This document shows positions 43,731 through 52,228 of a stretch of DNA of 64,000 bases, piece after piece. The notes under the pieces were generated by a model. That model did not search any database. It was not told the DNA's origin and saw only the letters and a program-made list of their open reading frames with translations. Made by a program: the position numbers and the translations under genes. The stretch covers positions 1 to 64,000 of the forward strand of contig CAVOLM010000029.1 in NCBI GenBank assembly GCA_963696675.1, given 5' to 3'. Position 1 is the first letter of the stretch, and every line of letters starts with the position of its first letter. Source of the stretch: DATBVX01 sp963696675 (GTDB lineage: Bacteria > Pseudomonadota > Gammaproteobacteria > Steroidobacterales > Steroidobacteraceae).

Positions 43731-44947
43731 CAACCAACAATCTCCAGATCGGTGTAGCGCTTGTGGCATGCACGATTGGATCGGTGTCGCCAGTCTGCGC
43801 CGACGCGGTTGGACCCGTTGCCGCGGCCGTTCGCGCGACGCAACCTATCGTCGACCTGCGGCTGCGCTCGGAGCAGGTCGAACAGGATGGCTTGCCTGAG
43901 GACGCCGATGCACTCACGTTGCGCGCGCGGCTCGGCTTTGAAACCGGCAAGGCCTGGAACTGGTTGCTGCTGGCTGAAGCGGAATTGTTGTGGCCGCTCG
44001 TGACTGACTACAACAGCACCGTCAACGGCAAGACGCAGTTCCCGATCGTTGCCGACCCCGAGTCGTACGAGCTCAATCGGCTCGCGCTCGTGAACACCTC
44101 GTTGCCGGGAACGACACTGACCTTCGGGCGCCAGCTCATCCTGCAGGACAACCAGCGCTTTGTGAGTCCCGCCGACTGGCGACAGAACGAGCAGTCGTTC
44201 GACGCCGTGCGCGTTCTGAATCAATCCGTGAGCAATCTCACGATCGATTTCAGCTACGTGAACCAGGTCAATCGCGTATTTGGCAAGGAATCGCCGGTGG
44301 GGCGTTACTCGGGCGACAACTATCTCGCCAACATTGCTTACCAGACGCCGGCGGGACGAATTGCGGGATTCGCGTACCTGCTCGATCTGGATCAGGCGCC
44401 CACGGACTCCTCGACGACGATCGGTCTTCGTTACACAGGAGAATGGACGCTCTCCGAAGTCAAGTTGGCGGGCGCGGCCACTCTGGCCAGGCAAAAGGAT
44501 CGTGGAGACAATCCACTGAGCTTTCGCGACGACTACCTCGCCGCCGAACTGAACGCAACCGCGCACTACTGGACCATCGGTGTCGGCATCGAAGTGCTGG
44601 AAGGCAACGGTGTGAAGGGGTTCAGCACACCGCTCGCCACCCTGCACAAGTTTCAGGGATGGGCGGACAAATTTCTCACGACGCCAGCGGACGGCGTCGA
44701 TGATCGCTACGTCACTTTGGGCTATGCCCGCAAGGCGCTGGGGCGCATCGACTCTGTGTCGGCGTCGGCCGTCTATCACCGCTTCGAGGCCGAGCATGTC
44801 TCCGCCGACTTCGGCTCAGAGATCGACCTCCTGGTACAGGCAAAGTGGAAGGAATGGTCAGCGGCGCTCAAATATGCCGACTATCGTGCCGACGGCTTTG
44901 CGACCGATACGCACAAGTTCTGGGTGCAACTCGAATACGTCTACTGA
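43727..44947 (+). CDS. Outer-membrane porin, alginate-export-like
   Basis: A 406-residue protein starting at TTG 43727, overlapping the end of hyfI. A signal peptide (NNLQIGVALVACTIGSVSPVCA) is followed by beta-barrel repeats such as DADALTLRARLGFETGKAWN, RLALVNTSLPGTTLTFGRQL and a C-terminal KFWVQLEYVY with a terminal aromatic residue. The spacing and the FGRQ motif fit the alginate-export family of outer-membrane channels; the substrate is unknown. It may be unrelated to the hyf operon, despite the overlap. Confidence 0.75.
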   Translation: MTTNNLQIGVALVACTIGSVSPVCADAVGPVAAAVRATQPIVDLRLRSEQVEQDGLPEDADALTLRARLGFETGKAWNWLLLAEAELLWPLVTDYNSTVNGKTQFPIVADPESYELNRLALVNTSLPGTTLTFGRQLILQDNQRFVSPADWRQNEQSFDAVRVLNQSVSNLTIDFSYVNQVNRVFGKESPVGRYSGDNYLANIAYQTPAGRIAGFAYLLDLDQAPTDSSTTIGLRYTGEWTLSEVKLAGAATLARQKDRGDNPLSFRDDYLAAELNATAHYWTIGVGIEVLEGNGVKGFSTPLATLHKFQGWADKFLTTPADGVDDRYVTLGYARKALGRIDSVSASAVYHRFEAEHVSADFGSEIDLLVQAKWKEWSAALKYADYRADGFATDTHKFWVQLEYVY

Positions 44948-45041
44948 TTTGAAAGTAGATTCCGAATTCAGTCAACGGATAGACCTCGAACTGCGCCTGT
45001 CGGTGTAGGCTAGCTCCCGGGCTGAAAGAGGAGGGGGCCAG

Positions 45042-45422
45042 GTGTCAGATCAGAAGCCGTTCCAGCATCATCGCTGGGCCGAGATTCCGGAAGAAGCCCT
45101 GAAGGGCACGATCACGCGTCGCATGATCACCGGCGACCGCACGATGATTGCGCAGATTGTTCTCAAGCAGGGTGACCTCGTTCCTCAGCACTCGCACCAC
45201 AACGAACAGCTGACATACGTCATCAGCGGCGCCTTGCACTTTCATCTCGGTGAGAAAGGCGAGCATGAACTCACCGTGCGCGCTGGCGAAGTACTGGTGA
45301 TTCCCTCGAACCTGCCTCACTCGGCGCTGGCGCTCGAAGACACCCTCGATGTCGATGTCTTCACTCCGCCTCGCGAGGACTGGCTCAACAGGACGGACGA
45401 TTACCTGCGCAAGGAAACCTGA
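45042..45422 (+). CDS. Single-domain cupin protein
   Basis: A 126-residue protein. The two cupin motifs are clear: PQHSHHNEQLTYVISG (metal ligands H-x-H and E) and a second histidine in IPSNLPHSA. It is a small metal-binding beta barrel, possibly an isomerase or a sensor of a quinone-like compound. The first codon is GTG 45042, with AAGAGGAGG before it. The oxidoreductase starts 2 bp after its stop, so the two are co-transcribed. The substrate cannot be inferred. Confidence 0.8.
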   Translation: MSDQKPFQHHRWAEIPEEALKGTITRRMITGDRTMIAQIVLKQGDLVPQHSHHNEQLTYVISGALHFHLGEKGEHELTVRAGEVLVIPSNLPHSALALEDTLDVDVFTPPREDWLNRTDDYLRKET

Positions 45423-45424
45423 TC

Positions 45425-46400
45425 GTGGCCTCGGCCATCATGCTGCGGGAGATCGGTGGCCCGGACGTACTGCACCTCGAGGAGGTTCCGGTCGCAGCAC
45501 CCGCGCCCGAGGAAATTCGACTGCGCCAGACCGTCATTGGTGTCAACTTCCACGACACCTATGTCAGGAGTGGCCTCTACAAGACGCTGTCCCTGCCCGG
45601 CATACCGGGTGTTGAAGCGGTTGGCGTCGTTGAGGCCGTCGGAGAGGGCGTGAGTGATTTACGTCCCGGCGATCGCGTCGGCTACGTCACTGCGGCTTAT
45701 GGCGCCTACGCGGATGAGCGGCTCATGCGCGCGGACCGCGTAATACCGATTCCGCCCGAGCTCGACGATCGAACGGTGGGTGCGGGATTGGTCAAAGCGC
45801 TCACCGCTCTGATGCTGCTGACCAAGCTGCGGCCTCTGAAAGCCGGAGATACCTGCCTCGTGCACGCGGCTGCGGGCGGAGTGGGCAGGGTGCTGTGCCA
45901 ATGGGCACACCATCTCGGTGCCGACGTCATCGGTACAGTCGGCAATGATCACAAAGCCGTCATTGCCCTCGATAACGGCTGCGATTACGTGATCCTCTAC
46001 AACGAGGAGCCCTTCGCTCAGCGGGTGCGCGAACTCACTCATGGTCGTGGTGTGGATGTCGTGTACGACGGGGTGGGCAAGGACACGTTTTCCGGATCGC
46101 TGGAATCGCTTGCTGTGCGTGGCCACCTGATCAATTTCGGTCAATCCTCGGGCGCGGTGGCGCCGTTTGCGGTCAGCCGCCTGGCTGAGAAATCCAATAC
46201 GCTCTCGCCGGCCACTGCTGTTTCACTACCTCGAGGACCCGCGCGAGCGGCAAGAGATGGCCAACGAGGTGTTCAACGCCCTGCGCACCGGCGTCATTGC
46301 CGTTGAAGTCGGAGCCGAGTTCCCGCTGAGAGACGCTGCGGCCGCGCATCGCGCCCTGGAATCGCGGCAGACCATGGGATCGACAGTCCTGATTCCGTAA
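45425..46400 (+). CDS. Quinone oxidoreductase, zinc-free medium-chain dehydrogenase (one frameshift)
   Basis: About 324 residues of the QorA/zeta-crystallin group. VIGVNFHDTYVRSGLY and PGIPGVEAVGVV are typical; the nucleotide fold is HAAAGGVGRVLCQWA; no catalytic zinc cysteines are seen. It would reduce quinones with NADPH. The frame is lost at about 46208 (expected EKSNTLSRPLLFHYL). It starts at GTG 45425 behind the cupin and ends 99 bp before the TetR gene. Confidence 0.87.
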
Positions 46401-46443
46401 ACCGGGTCTGCGGGGTTGCCTGGCGGCCGCACCGCTGTCGGTC

Positions 46444-46495
46444 TTGACACGGCTGTCATGCCGATCTAACTTGATTGAGCGTTCAACTCAGTCAA
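46444..46495 (+). promoter_or_regulatory. Promoter with TetR-type palindrome before the tetR gene
   Basis: TTGACA (46444-46449), a 17-bp spacer and TAACTT (46467-46472) form a plausible promoter. The -10 element overlaps an inverted repeat at 46471-46495, TTGATTGA-N9-TCAGTCAA, whose core TTGAGCGTTCAA is itself nearly palindromic. The tetR start is at 46500. Binding there would block the promoter, giving autorepression. Confidence 0.6.
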
Positions 46496-46499
46496 GCCT

Positions 46500-47137
46500 G
46501 TGACCGACGATACCCGCAGCCGCATCGTTTTCGCCGCGATGGAGCTCTTCTGGGAGAAGGGCTACGCCTCGACGTCGATCGCGGATGTGCTCAAGCGCTC
46601 CGCTGCCAACAGCGGCAGTCTCTACCACTTCTTCCCCGGGAAAGCAGGACTTGCTGCTGGCAGTGCTGGGCGCCTACCGCTCCGGCATCGACGAAATGCT
46701 GCTGCAGCCGGCGTGGGGTCACGTCAAGGATCCCATCGAGCGCATCTTTGCGCTGCTGGCGCGCTACCGGGAGCTGGTCGTGCAGACCGAGTGTTTCTAC
46801 GGCTGTCCGATCGGCTCCCTCGCTCTGGAGCTGCACGAGCCCGATCCGCCGGTGCGCGAGCTCCTGGCCGCGAACTTCCTGGCGTGGACCGAGGCTGTGC
46901 AGCGCTGCATCGTCGAAGCCGGGCGAGCGGCTGCCACGAGTCAATTCCCGCGAGCTGGCGGAATTCGTGTTGACCACGATGGAAGGCGCCGTCATGCAGT
47001 CACGCACCTTCCGTGACGTGGCCTACTTCGATCGCTCCGTGAGCCAGCTGCGCGCCTATTTCGAGCTGCTGGCGGCTGCGGCGGCCGCGCAGCCGAAACG
47101 AAGCACCAGACCAACAAAGCGTCGCAAGAGTAAATAA
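46500..47137 (+). CDS. TetR-family transcriptional regulator (two frameshifts)
   Basis: The helix-turn-helix is VFAAMELFWEKGYASTSIAD followed by VLKRSA and SGSLYHFFPGKQDLL, after correcting an extra base at about 46640. A TetR_C-like ligand domain follows (ECFYGCPIGSLALELHEPD). A second shift at about 46930 leads to SRELAEFVLTTMEGAVMQSR and a lysine/arginine-rich end KRSTRPTKRRKSK. About 210 residues, GTG start at 46500. Its nearest partners are the quinone oxidoreductase upstream and the DUF1761 gene 22 bp downstream, which may be its targets. Confidence 0.85.
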
Positions 47138-47159
47138 CAGCAAGAGAGGAGAGGCAACG

Positions 47160-47558
47160 ATGGGTGACATCAATCATTGGGCGGTGATCGCGGCGGCGGT
47201 TTCCGCATTCGTCATCGGCGGACTGTGGTATGCGCCGCCCGTGTTCGGACGCAGCTGGCAGCGAGCGGCGGGCTTGAGCGACGCACAGATCGCGAACGGC
47301 AAGCCAGCGCTCATTTTCGGCGGCGGGTTCGTGCTCGCACTGATCGCAGCGTATGTATTCGCCATGTTCCTCGGCCCGAAGCCGGCGCTCGGCTTCGCGC
47401 TCGGCGCGGGGTTTGCGGCGGGATTGTGCTGGGTGGCGACCAGCTTCGGTATCAACTACCTGTTCGAGCGCCGCAACGCGAAGCTCTTCCTGATCAACGG
47501 CGGCTATCACACGGTGCAGTTCACTGTGTTTGGCCTCGTGCTCGGTCTCTGGCACTAA
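47160..47558 (+). CDS. DUF1761 four-helix membrane protein
   Basis: A 132-residue inner-membrane protein. NHWAVIAAAVSAFVIGGLWY, LALIAAYVFAMFLG, FAAGLCWVATSFGINYLFER and VQFTVFGLVLGLW are its four helices. SFGINYLFERR followed by KLFLINGGYH is characteristic of DUF1761. No function is established. GAGAGGAGAGG lies a few bases before ATG 47160. Probably co-expressed with the TetR regulator. Confidence 0.85.
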   Translation: MGDINHWAVIAAAVSAFVIGGLWYAPPVFGRSWQRAAGLSDAQIANGKPALIFGGGFVLALIAAYVFAMFLGPKPALGFALGAGFAAGLCWVATSFGINYLFERRNAKLFLINGGYHTVQFTVFGLVLGLWH

Positions 47559-47569
47559 GGGGTACGGCC

Positions 47570-47698
47570 ATGCGCAGACTATTCCTATCCTTGCTTCTTC
47601 TGTCGGCGGGTAGCATTCACGCGCGTTTCAGCCGCTTCACCCGGCACTGGCACAGGACGCGAGGGAGTTTCGGAGTAAGCCCCGCAGCCGAGCGCTGA
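47570..47698 (+). CDS. Possible small secreted protein or its remnant
   Basis: A 42-residue reading with a good signal peptide (RRLFLSLLLLSAGSIHA) and no recognisable mature domain. Other frames of the following 80 bp continue FSRFTPALAQDAREF-like text, so a longer secreted protein with an indel is likely. The rest of the 218-bp gap before the next gene holds a weak hairpin (47706-47721, stem TCGCCT/AGGCGA) and nothing else that I can support. Confidence 0.3.
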   Translation: MRRLFLSLLLLSAGSIHARFSRFTRHWHRTRGSFGVSPAAER

Positions 47699-47776
47699 CT
47701 CAACTTCGCCTGCGAAGGCGACTCCGGGCCGAAGTCAAGCTATCGGCCTGAGTGCCCGTTCTGCCTATACTTCCGC

Positions 47777-48964
47777 ATGCTGAAGACGACGCCCTTTCAC
47801 CCCCGTACCGCGCCGCTGGTGCTCGGGCAAACCTGGCGCCGCTGGGCGGGTTATTCCAGCGCAAGCTGCTATGACTGGGTGCACGATCGCGAATACGCCG
47901 CGATCCGTAATTCCGTGGCGTTGCTGGACGTCTCGCCACTCTATAAATACAGCGTTACCGGGCGCGATGCCGCCAAGCTTCTCGACCGCATGGTCACGCG
48001 CAATGTAGCCAGGACCAAGGTGGGGCAGGTGCTCTATACGCCCTGGTGCGATGCGCAGGGCAAGACCATCGATGACGGCACCGTGAGCCGGCTCGCGGAG
48101 AAGACATTCCGGCTCACCGCCGCCGAACCCAATTACCGCTGGTTGCACCAGAACGCTTTCGGTCTCGAGGTGCAGATCGAGGACGTCTCAGAGGCTCTCG
48201 GCGCACTCGCGCTGCAGGGACCCTTGTCGCGTGCGGTGCTGAATTCAGTCGCGGAACACTCGGTTGATGAGCTCAAGTATTTTCGCGTGATGCAAAACCG
48301 CATCGCCGGTGTCGATATTCAGATCTCGCGCACTGGTTACACCGGTGATTTGGGCTACGAGCTCTGGGTTCCCGCCGCAAGCGCTCTTCTTGTATGGGAT
48401 GCGCTGATGGGCGAGGGCTCCAAGTACGGGATCACACCCGCTGGTGTGTGGGCGCTCGATGTGGCGCGCATCGAGGCCGGCCTCGTGATGCTCGATGTCG
48501 ACTATCACTCCTCGCATCACGCGTTCACGGACAGTCAGAAATCATCGCCCTTCGAGCTGTCGCTCGATTGGACCGTCAATCTCGACAAGGACATCTTCAA
48601 CGGCAAAGCAGCGCTCAGGGCTGAGCAGGCGAGGGGGCCGGCGTGGCGCTTCGTCGGTATCGAGGTCGACTGGGATTCCTTCGAGGCACTCTTTACCAGC
48701 GTGCACCTCACGCCCTCCATACCGACTGTTGCCTGGCGCACCAGCGTCCCGATCTATCGTGACGGCCAGCAGATCGGTTATGCCTCGAGCGGTTGCTGGT
48801 CGCCGCTGCTCAAGAAATACCTCGCGCTCGCACACCTGCGTGCGCCCCACTTTGCCCCGGACACGTCGGTCGAAATCGAAGTGACGGTCGAACACCAGCG
48901 TAAGCGCGCCAGTGCGTGGGTACGCAAGCTTCCGTTCTTCGATCCGCCGCGCAAGAAGAGCTGA
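47777..48964 (+). CDS. GcvT-like folate-dependent aminomethyltransferase
   Basis: An intact 395-residue protein of the glycine-cleavage T superfamily: RRWAGYSSASCYDWVHDREY, VALLDVSPLYKYSVTG, ISRTGYTGDLGYELWVPAAS, and the C-terminal barrel IGYASSGCWSPLLKKYLALA. It is not part of a glycine-cleavage operon (no gcvH or gcvP nearby). Related proteins demethylate compounds such as dimethylglycine, sarcosine or DMSP, passing the methyl or methylene group to tetrahydrofolate. It precedes two FAD oxidoreductase genes by 1 and 3 bp, so the set probably oxidises and demethylates one unknown substrate. Confidence 0.8.
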   Translation: MLKTTPFHPRTAPLVLGQTWRRWAGYSSASCYDWVHDREYAAIRNSVALLDVSPLYKYSVTGRDAAKLLDRMVTRNVARTKVGQVLYTPWCDAQGKTIDDGTVSRLAEKTFRLTAAEPNYRWLHQNAFGLEVQIEDVSEALGALALQGPLSRAVLNSVAEHSVDELKYFRVMQNRIAGVDIQISRTGYTGDLGYELWVPAASALLVWDALMGEGSKYGITPAGVWALDVARIEAGLVMLDVDYHSSHHAFTDSQKSSPFELSLDWTVNLDKDIFNGKAALRAEQARGPAWRFVGIEVDWDSFEALFTSVHLTPSIPTVAWRTSVPIYRDGQQIGYASSGCWSPLLKKYLALAHLRAPHFAPDTSVEIEVTVEHQRKRASAWVRKLPFFDPPRKKS

Positions 48965-48965
48965 C

Positions 48966-50567
48966 ATGAACCAAGGCACTCGCGCACCGAGCGCCGCCTA
49001 CAACGTTATCGTCGTCGGCGCCGGTCACAATGGACTCGTCGCCGCGGCGTACCTGGCGCGTGCGGGCCGCAAGGTGCTGGTCCTCGAGCGTCGCGGCGTC
49101 GTCGGTGGTGCAGCGGTGAGCGAACAGGTCTTTCCGGGCTTCACGTTCTCGGTCTTCTCCTATGTCGTGAGTCTCTTGCGGCCCGAGATCATTCGTGATC
49201 TCGAGCTGCCGCGCCACGGCCTGCACATCCTGCCGCTCGAAAGCACGCTGGTCCCGCTGCCAAACGGTGACTATCTCGCCAGCTGGCCGGATGCAGATCT
49301 TTCGCGACGCGAGCTCTATCGGCATTCGCCGCATGACGCGGAGGCCATGAGCGAGTTCGGTCGGCTGATGATTCACATGGCAAAAGCGGTGAAGCCGATC
49401 CTCGGCATGATGCCGCCCGACCCGACGTCGCTGAGCCCGCGCGACCTCAAGGGACTGCTGCGCTTTGGCGGGCACCTGCGCTCGCTCGGCACCGAGCAGT
49501 TCCACGCCCTCTACAAGCTCATGACCATGAGCTCCGCGGATTATCTCGATGAGTGGTTCGAGTTCGGACCGCTGAAGGCGACCAAGTCCGCGAGCGGCAT
49601 CATCGGGACCTTCATGGGCCCGCGCTCACCGGGCTCAGCGTACGTGCTCCTGCATCACTACATGGGAGAGATCGACGGCGCGTTTCGCGCCTGGGGATTC
49701 TGCAAGGGCGGCAACGGCACCGTCAGCGCCGCGATTGCGAGCGCCGCGATCAGTCACGGCGCAACCATTCGCGTCGACTCCGCTGTCCAGCAGGTGCTCG
49801 TAAAGGACGGCCGAGCGAGCGGGGTCGTGCTGCAGAACGGTGACGAGTACCGCGCGCCGATCGTGGTGTCGGGACTCGATGCGCGGCGCACCTACCTCGA
49901 TCTCATCGAGAGCCGCGAACTCCCGACCGAACTCCTCGACCAGGTCCGTCGCTTCCGCTTCCGGGGCTCTTCGGGGAAAGTGAATCTCGCGCTGGCGGAA
50001 TTGCCGAATTTCACCTGCCTGCCGGGCGTCGGCGCGCATCACCGCGGTGCCGTCTCGATCAGTCCGAGTATCGACTACCTGGAGCAGGCCTACGACGATG
50101 CCAAGTACGGCAACTTCTCGCGCCGCCCGTATATGGACGTCATCTTCCCGTCGATGATCGATCCGAACATGGCACCGCCGGGCAAGCATGTGGCGAGCAT
50201 CTTCGTGCAGTACGCGCCGTATCACATCGACGGCGGCTGGAACGATGCGAAGCGTGAAGCTTTCGGTGATACCGTGATCGATACGCTTGGCGCGTACGCG
50301 CCCAATCTCAAATCCGCAATCCTGCATCGACAGGTCCTGACGCCGGCGGACATCGAACGCACCATCGGGCTTTCGGAAGGCAATATCTTTCAAGGTGAGC
50401 TTGCCCTGCAGCAGCTGTTCTTCATGCGTCCCGCGACGCGCTGGTCGAGCTATCACACGCCGATCCGCGGCTACTACCACTGCGGCTCGAGTACCCATCC
50501 GGGCGGTGGCGTGATGGGCGCGGCGGGCCGTCTCGCGGCGATGCGCGTGCTGGCGGATCGAGCCTGA
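48966..50567 (+). CDS. FAD-dependent oxidoreductase, PYROXD2/CrtI-like (first of a pair)
   Basis: An intact 533-residue flavoprotein. The dinucleotide-binding motif is VVGAGHNGLVAAAYLARAGR, with acidic end VLVLERRGVVGGAA. CGSSTHPGGGVMGAAGRLAA near the C-terminus is the family FAD-contact motif. It belongs to the branch of phytoene-desaturase-like amine-oxidase-fold proteins represented in animals by PYROXD2. Such proteins are often found in pairs. No signal peptide. It begins at ATG 48966, just after the GcvT-like gene. Confidence 0.82.
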   Translation: MNQGTRAPSAAYNVIVVGAGHNGLVAAAYLARAGRKVLVLERRGVVGGAAVSEQVFPGFTFSVFSYVVSLLRPEIIRDLELPRHGLHILPLESTLVPLPNGDYLASWPDADLSRRELYRHSPHDAEAMSEFGRLMIHMAKAVKPILGMMPPDPTSLSPRDLKGLLRFGGHLRSLGTEQFHALYKLMTMSSADYLDEWFEFGPLKATKSASGIIGTFMGPRSPGSAYVLLHHYMGEIDGAFRAWGFCKGGNGTVSAAIASAAISHGATIRVDSAVQQVLVKDGRASGVVLQNGDEYRAPIVVSGLDARRTYLDLIESRELPTELLDQVRRFRFRGSSGKVNLALAELPNFTCLPGVGAHHRGAVSISPSIDYLEQAYDDAKYGNFSRRPYMDVIFPSMIDPNMAPPGKHVASIFVQYAPYHIDGGWNDAKREAFGDTVIDTLGAYAPNLKSAILHRQVLTPADIERTIGLSEGNIFQGELALQQLFFMRPATRWSSYHTPIRGYYHCGSSTHPGGGVMGAAGRLAAMRVLADRA

Positions 50568-50570
50568 ACC

Positions 50571-52130
50571 ATGGGTCGTTCCTTCGACGTAGTCGTGATC
50601 GGCAGCGAGCCCGAGGGGCTCGTCGCCGCTCTGACATGTGCAAAATCCGGATCGACGGTCCTGCTCGTGGAAGCGGACGCCGAGCTCGGCGGCAGCTATC
50701 GCGAGATCGAATTCGCGCGCGGCTTTCGCGCGGCGCCGTTGGCTGCTGACCTGGGATATCTCGACCCGGAAGCGTTTCGGACGATTGGCTATGAACCGGC
50801 CGCGGAAGTGGTTTCCGATCCAAGCGTAATTTCGCTCGGCGATGACGCGCCGCTGTTGCTACGTTCTTCGGTGAACGATACCGCTCAAGGACTGAAACGC
50901 TTTTCGGATCGCGATGCCGCGCGCTGGCCGGAATTCACGCAGCGGGTGAGTGCGCTCGCCGGATTCCTGGCCGATCTTTATCGCGTACCGCCGCCGCGCA
51001 TCGAGGCGGACAGTTTCAGCGAGTACCTGACGCTGGCCGGTCTCGGCCGCAAGTATCGTCGACTCGGCCAGGACGGCATGGTGGAACTGCTGCGCGCGTT
51101 ACCGATCTCCGCGGCGGATTGGTTCGATGATGCATTCGAGTCGCAAACGCTGAAGGGAGCACTCTCGGCGCTCGCGGTCATGGACGTATGTCAGGGAGCG
51201 ATGTCGGGCGGCACTGCATTTACCTTCCTGCACCGACACGTCGGAGCCGCGCCGGGTGTCATCGGCGAACGTCTGCGTTTACGTGCCGGTCCAGGCTCAT
51301 TTGTGCGGGCACTCGCGGAGCGGGCTCGGGCGGCCGGAGTCGCAATTGAGAGCGGGACGTCGATCGGGCAAGTGACGGTTCGTGAGGATCGGATCGCGGG
51401 TATTCAACTTGAATCGGGCGAGGAAGTGACCTGTCGCGCGGTGATCTCCGCGCTCGATCCCTACCGCAGCCTTCTCGGGCTGATCGATCCGGGATATCTC
51501 GATCCGGAATTCATCCGCGCAGTGCAGAACATCCGGTTCCGCGGCGTCGTCAGCAAGATACTCGTCGCGCTTGACGGCTTGCCCGCGATTGCGGGGCTGT
51601 CCTCACCGCCCACCGGCGCCGTGCTCATCGCGCCGTCGATCCGCTACGTGGAGCGCGCTTACGATGCCACGAAGTACGGGCGCTGCTCGGATGAACCGGT
51701 GATCGAGGTGCACTTCCCAAGCGTCGCACAGCCAGAACTGGCGCCCGCGGGCCGCCATGTCGCCGTCCTGCACGTGCAGTACACGCCTTACAACCTGCGC
51801 GAGGCGAGCTGGAATCAAATGCGCGACTCGATGGCTGATCGCGCCATCGCGTCTGTCGAGCGTCGCCTGCCGGGTTTCTCCGCCCGGATCCTCGAACGCA
51901 CTGTGCTGACGCCGCTTGATCTGGAGAGCCGGTTCGGCTTGCGAGAAGGCGCGCTATCGCAGGGCGAGATGATGCTCGATCAGGTTCTCTTCATGCGTCC
52001 TGTGCCCGCGGCGTCGCGATATGCAGCGCCAGTTGCCGGGCTCTATCTCTGCGGTGCGGGCATGCATCCGGGTCCGGGCATCATCGGCGCCGCCGCGCGC
52101 ATGGCCGCGCGCGCGGCCCTTGGCCACTAG
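50571..52130 (+). CDS. FAD-dependent oxidoreductase, PYROXD2/CrtI-like (second of a pair)
   Basis: A 519-residue paralogue of the preceding gene. The N-terminal motif is VVIGSEPEGLVAALTCAKSG, in which the usual GxGxxG becomes GSEPEG: the first glycine is kept and the second is replaced by glutamate. The C-terminal motif CGAGMHPGPGIIGAAARMAA is kept. The middle sections align with its neighbour (SIRYVERAYDATKYGRCSDE and SIDYLEQAYDDAKYGNFSRR). The weakened N-terminal motif suggests altered FAD binding, so it may be a partner subunit of the first. It is 3 bp downstream of it. Confidence 0.82.
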   Translation: MGRSFDVVVIGSEPEGLVAALTCAKSGSTVLLVEADAELGGSYREIEFARGFRAAPLAADLGYLDPEAFRTIGYEPAAEVVSDPSVISLGDDAPLLLRSSVNDTAQGLKRFSDRDAARWPEFTQRVSALAGFLADLYRVPPPRIEADSFSEYLTLAGLGRKYRRLGQDGMVELLRALPISAADWFDDAFESQTLKGALSALAVMDVCQGAMSGGTAFTFLHRHVGAAPGVIGERLRLRAGPGSFVRALAERARAAGVAIESGTSIGQVTVREDRIAGIQLESGEEVTCRAVISALDPYRSLLGLIDPGYLDPEFIRAVQNIRFRGVVSKILVALDGLPAIAGLSSPPTGAVLIAPSIRYVERAYDATKYGRCSDEPVIEVHFPSVAQPELAPAGRHVAVLHVQYTPYNLREASWNQMRDSMADRAIASVERRLPGFSARILERTVLTPLDLESRFGLREGALSQGEMMLDQVLFMRPVPAASRYAAPVAGLYLCGAGMHPGPGIIGAAARMAARAALGH

Positions 52131-52228
52131 AAATACAAGAACGTCACTCCCAGGAAGCACTCGGTCCCAACGTCGTTGAGCGGATGGATGGTTCTGGCAT
52201 CGTGGAGAACTGAGTACAGGGAGCATCC

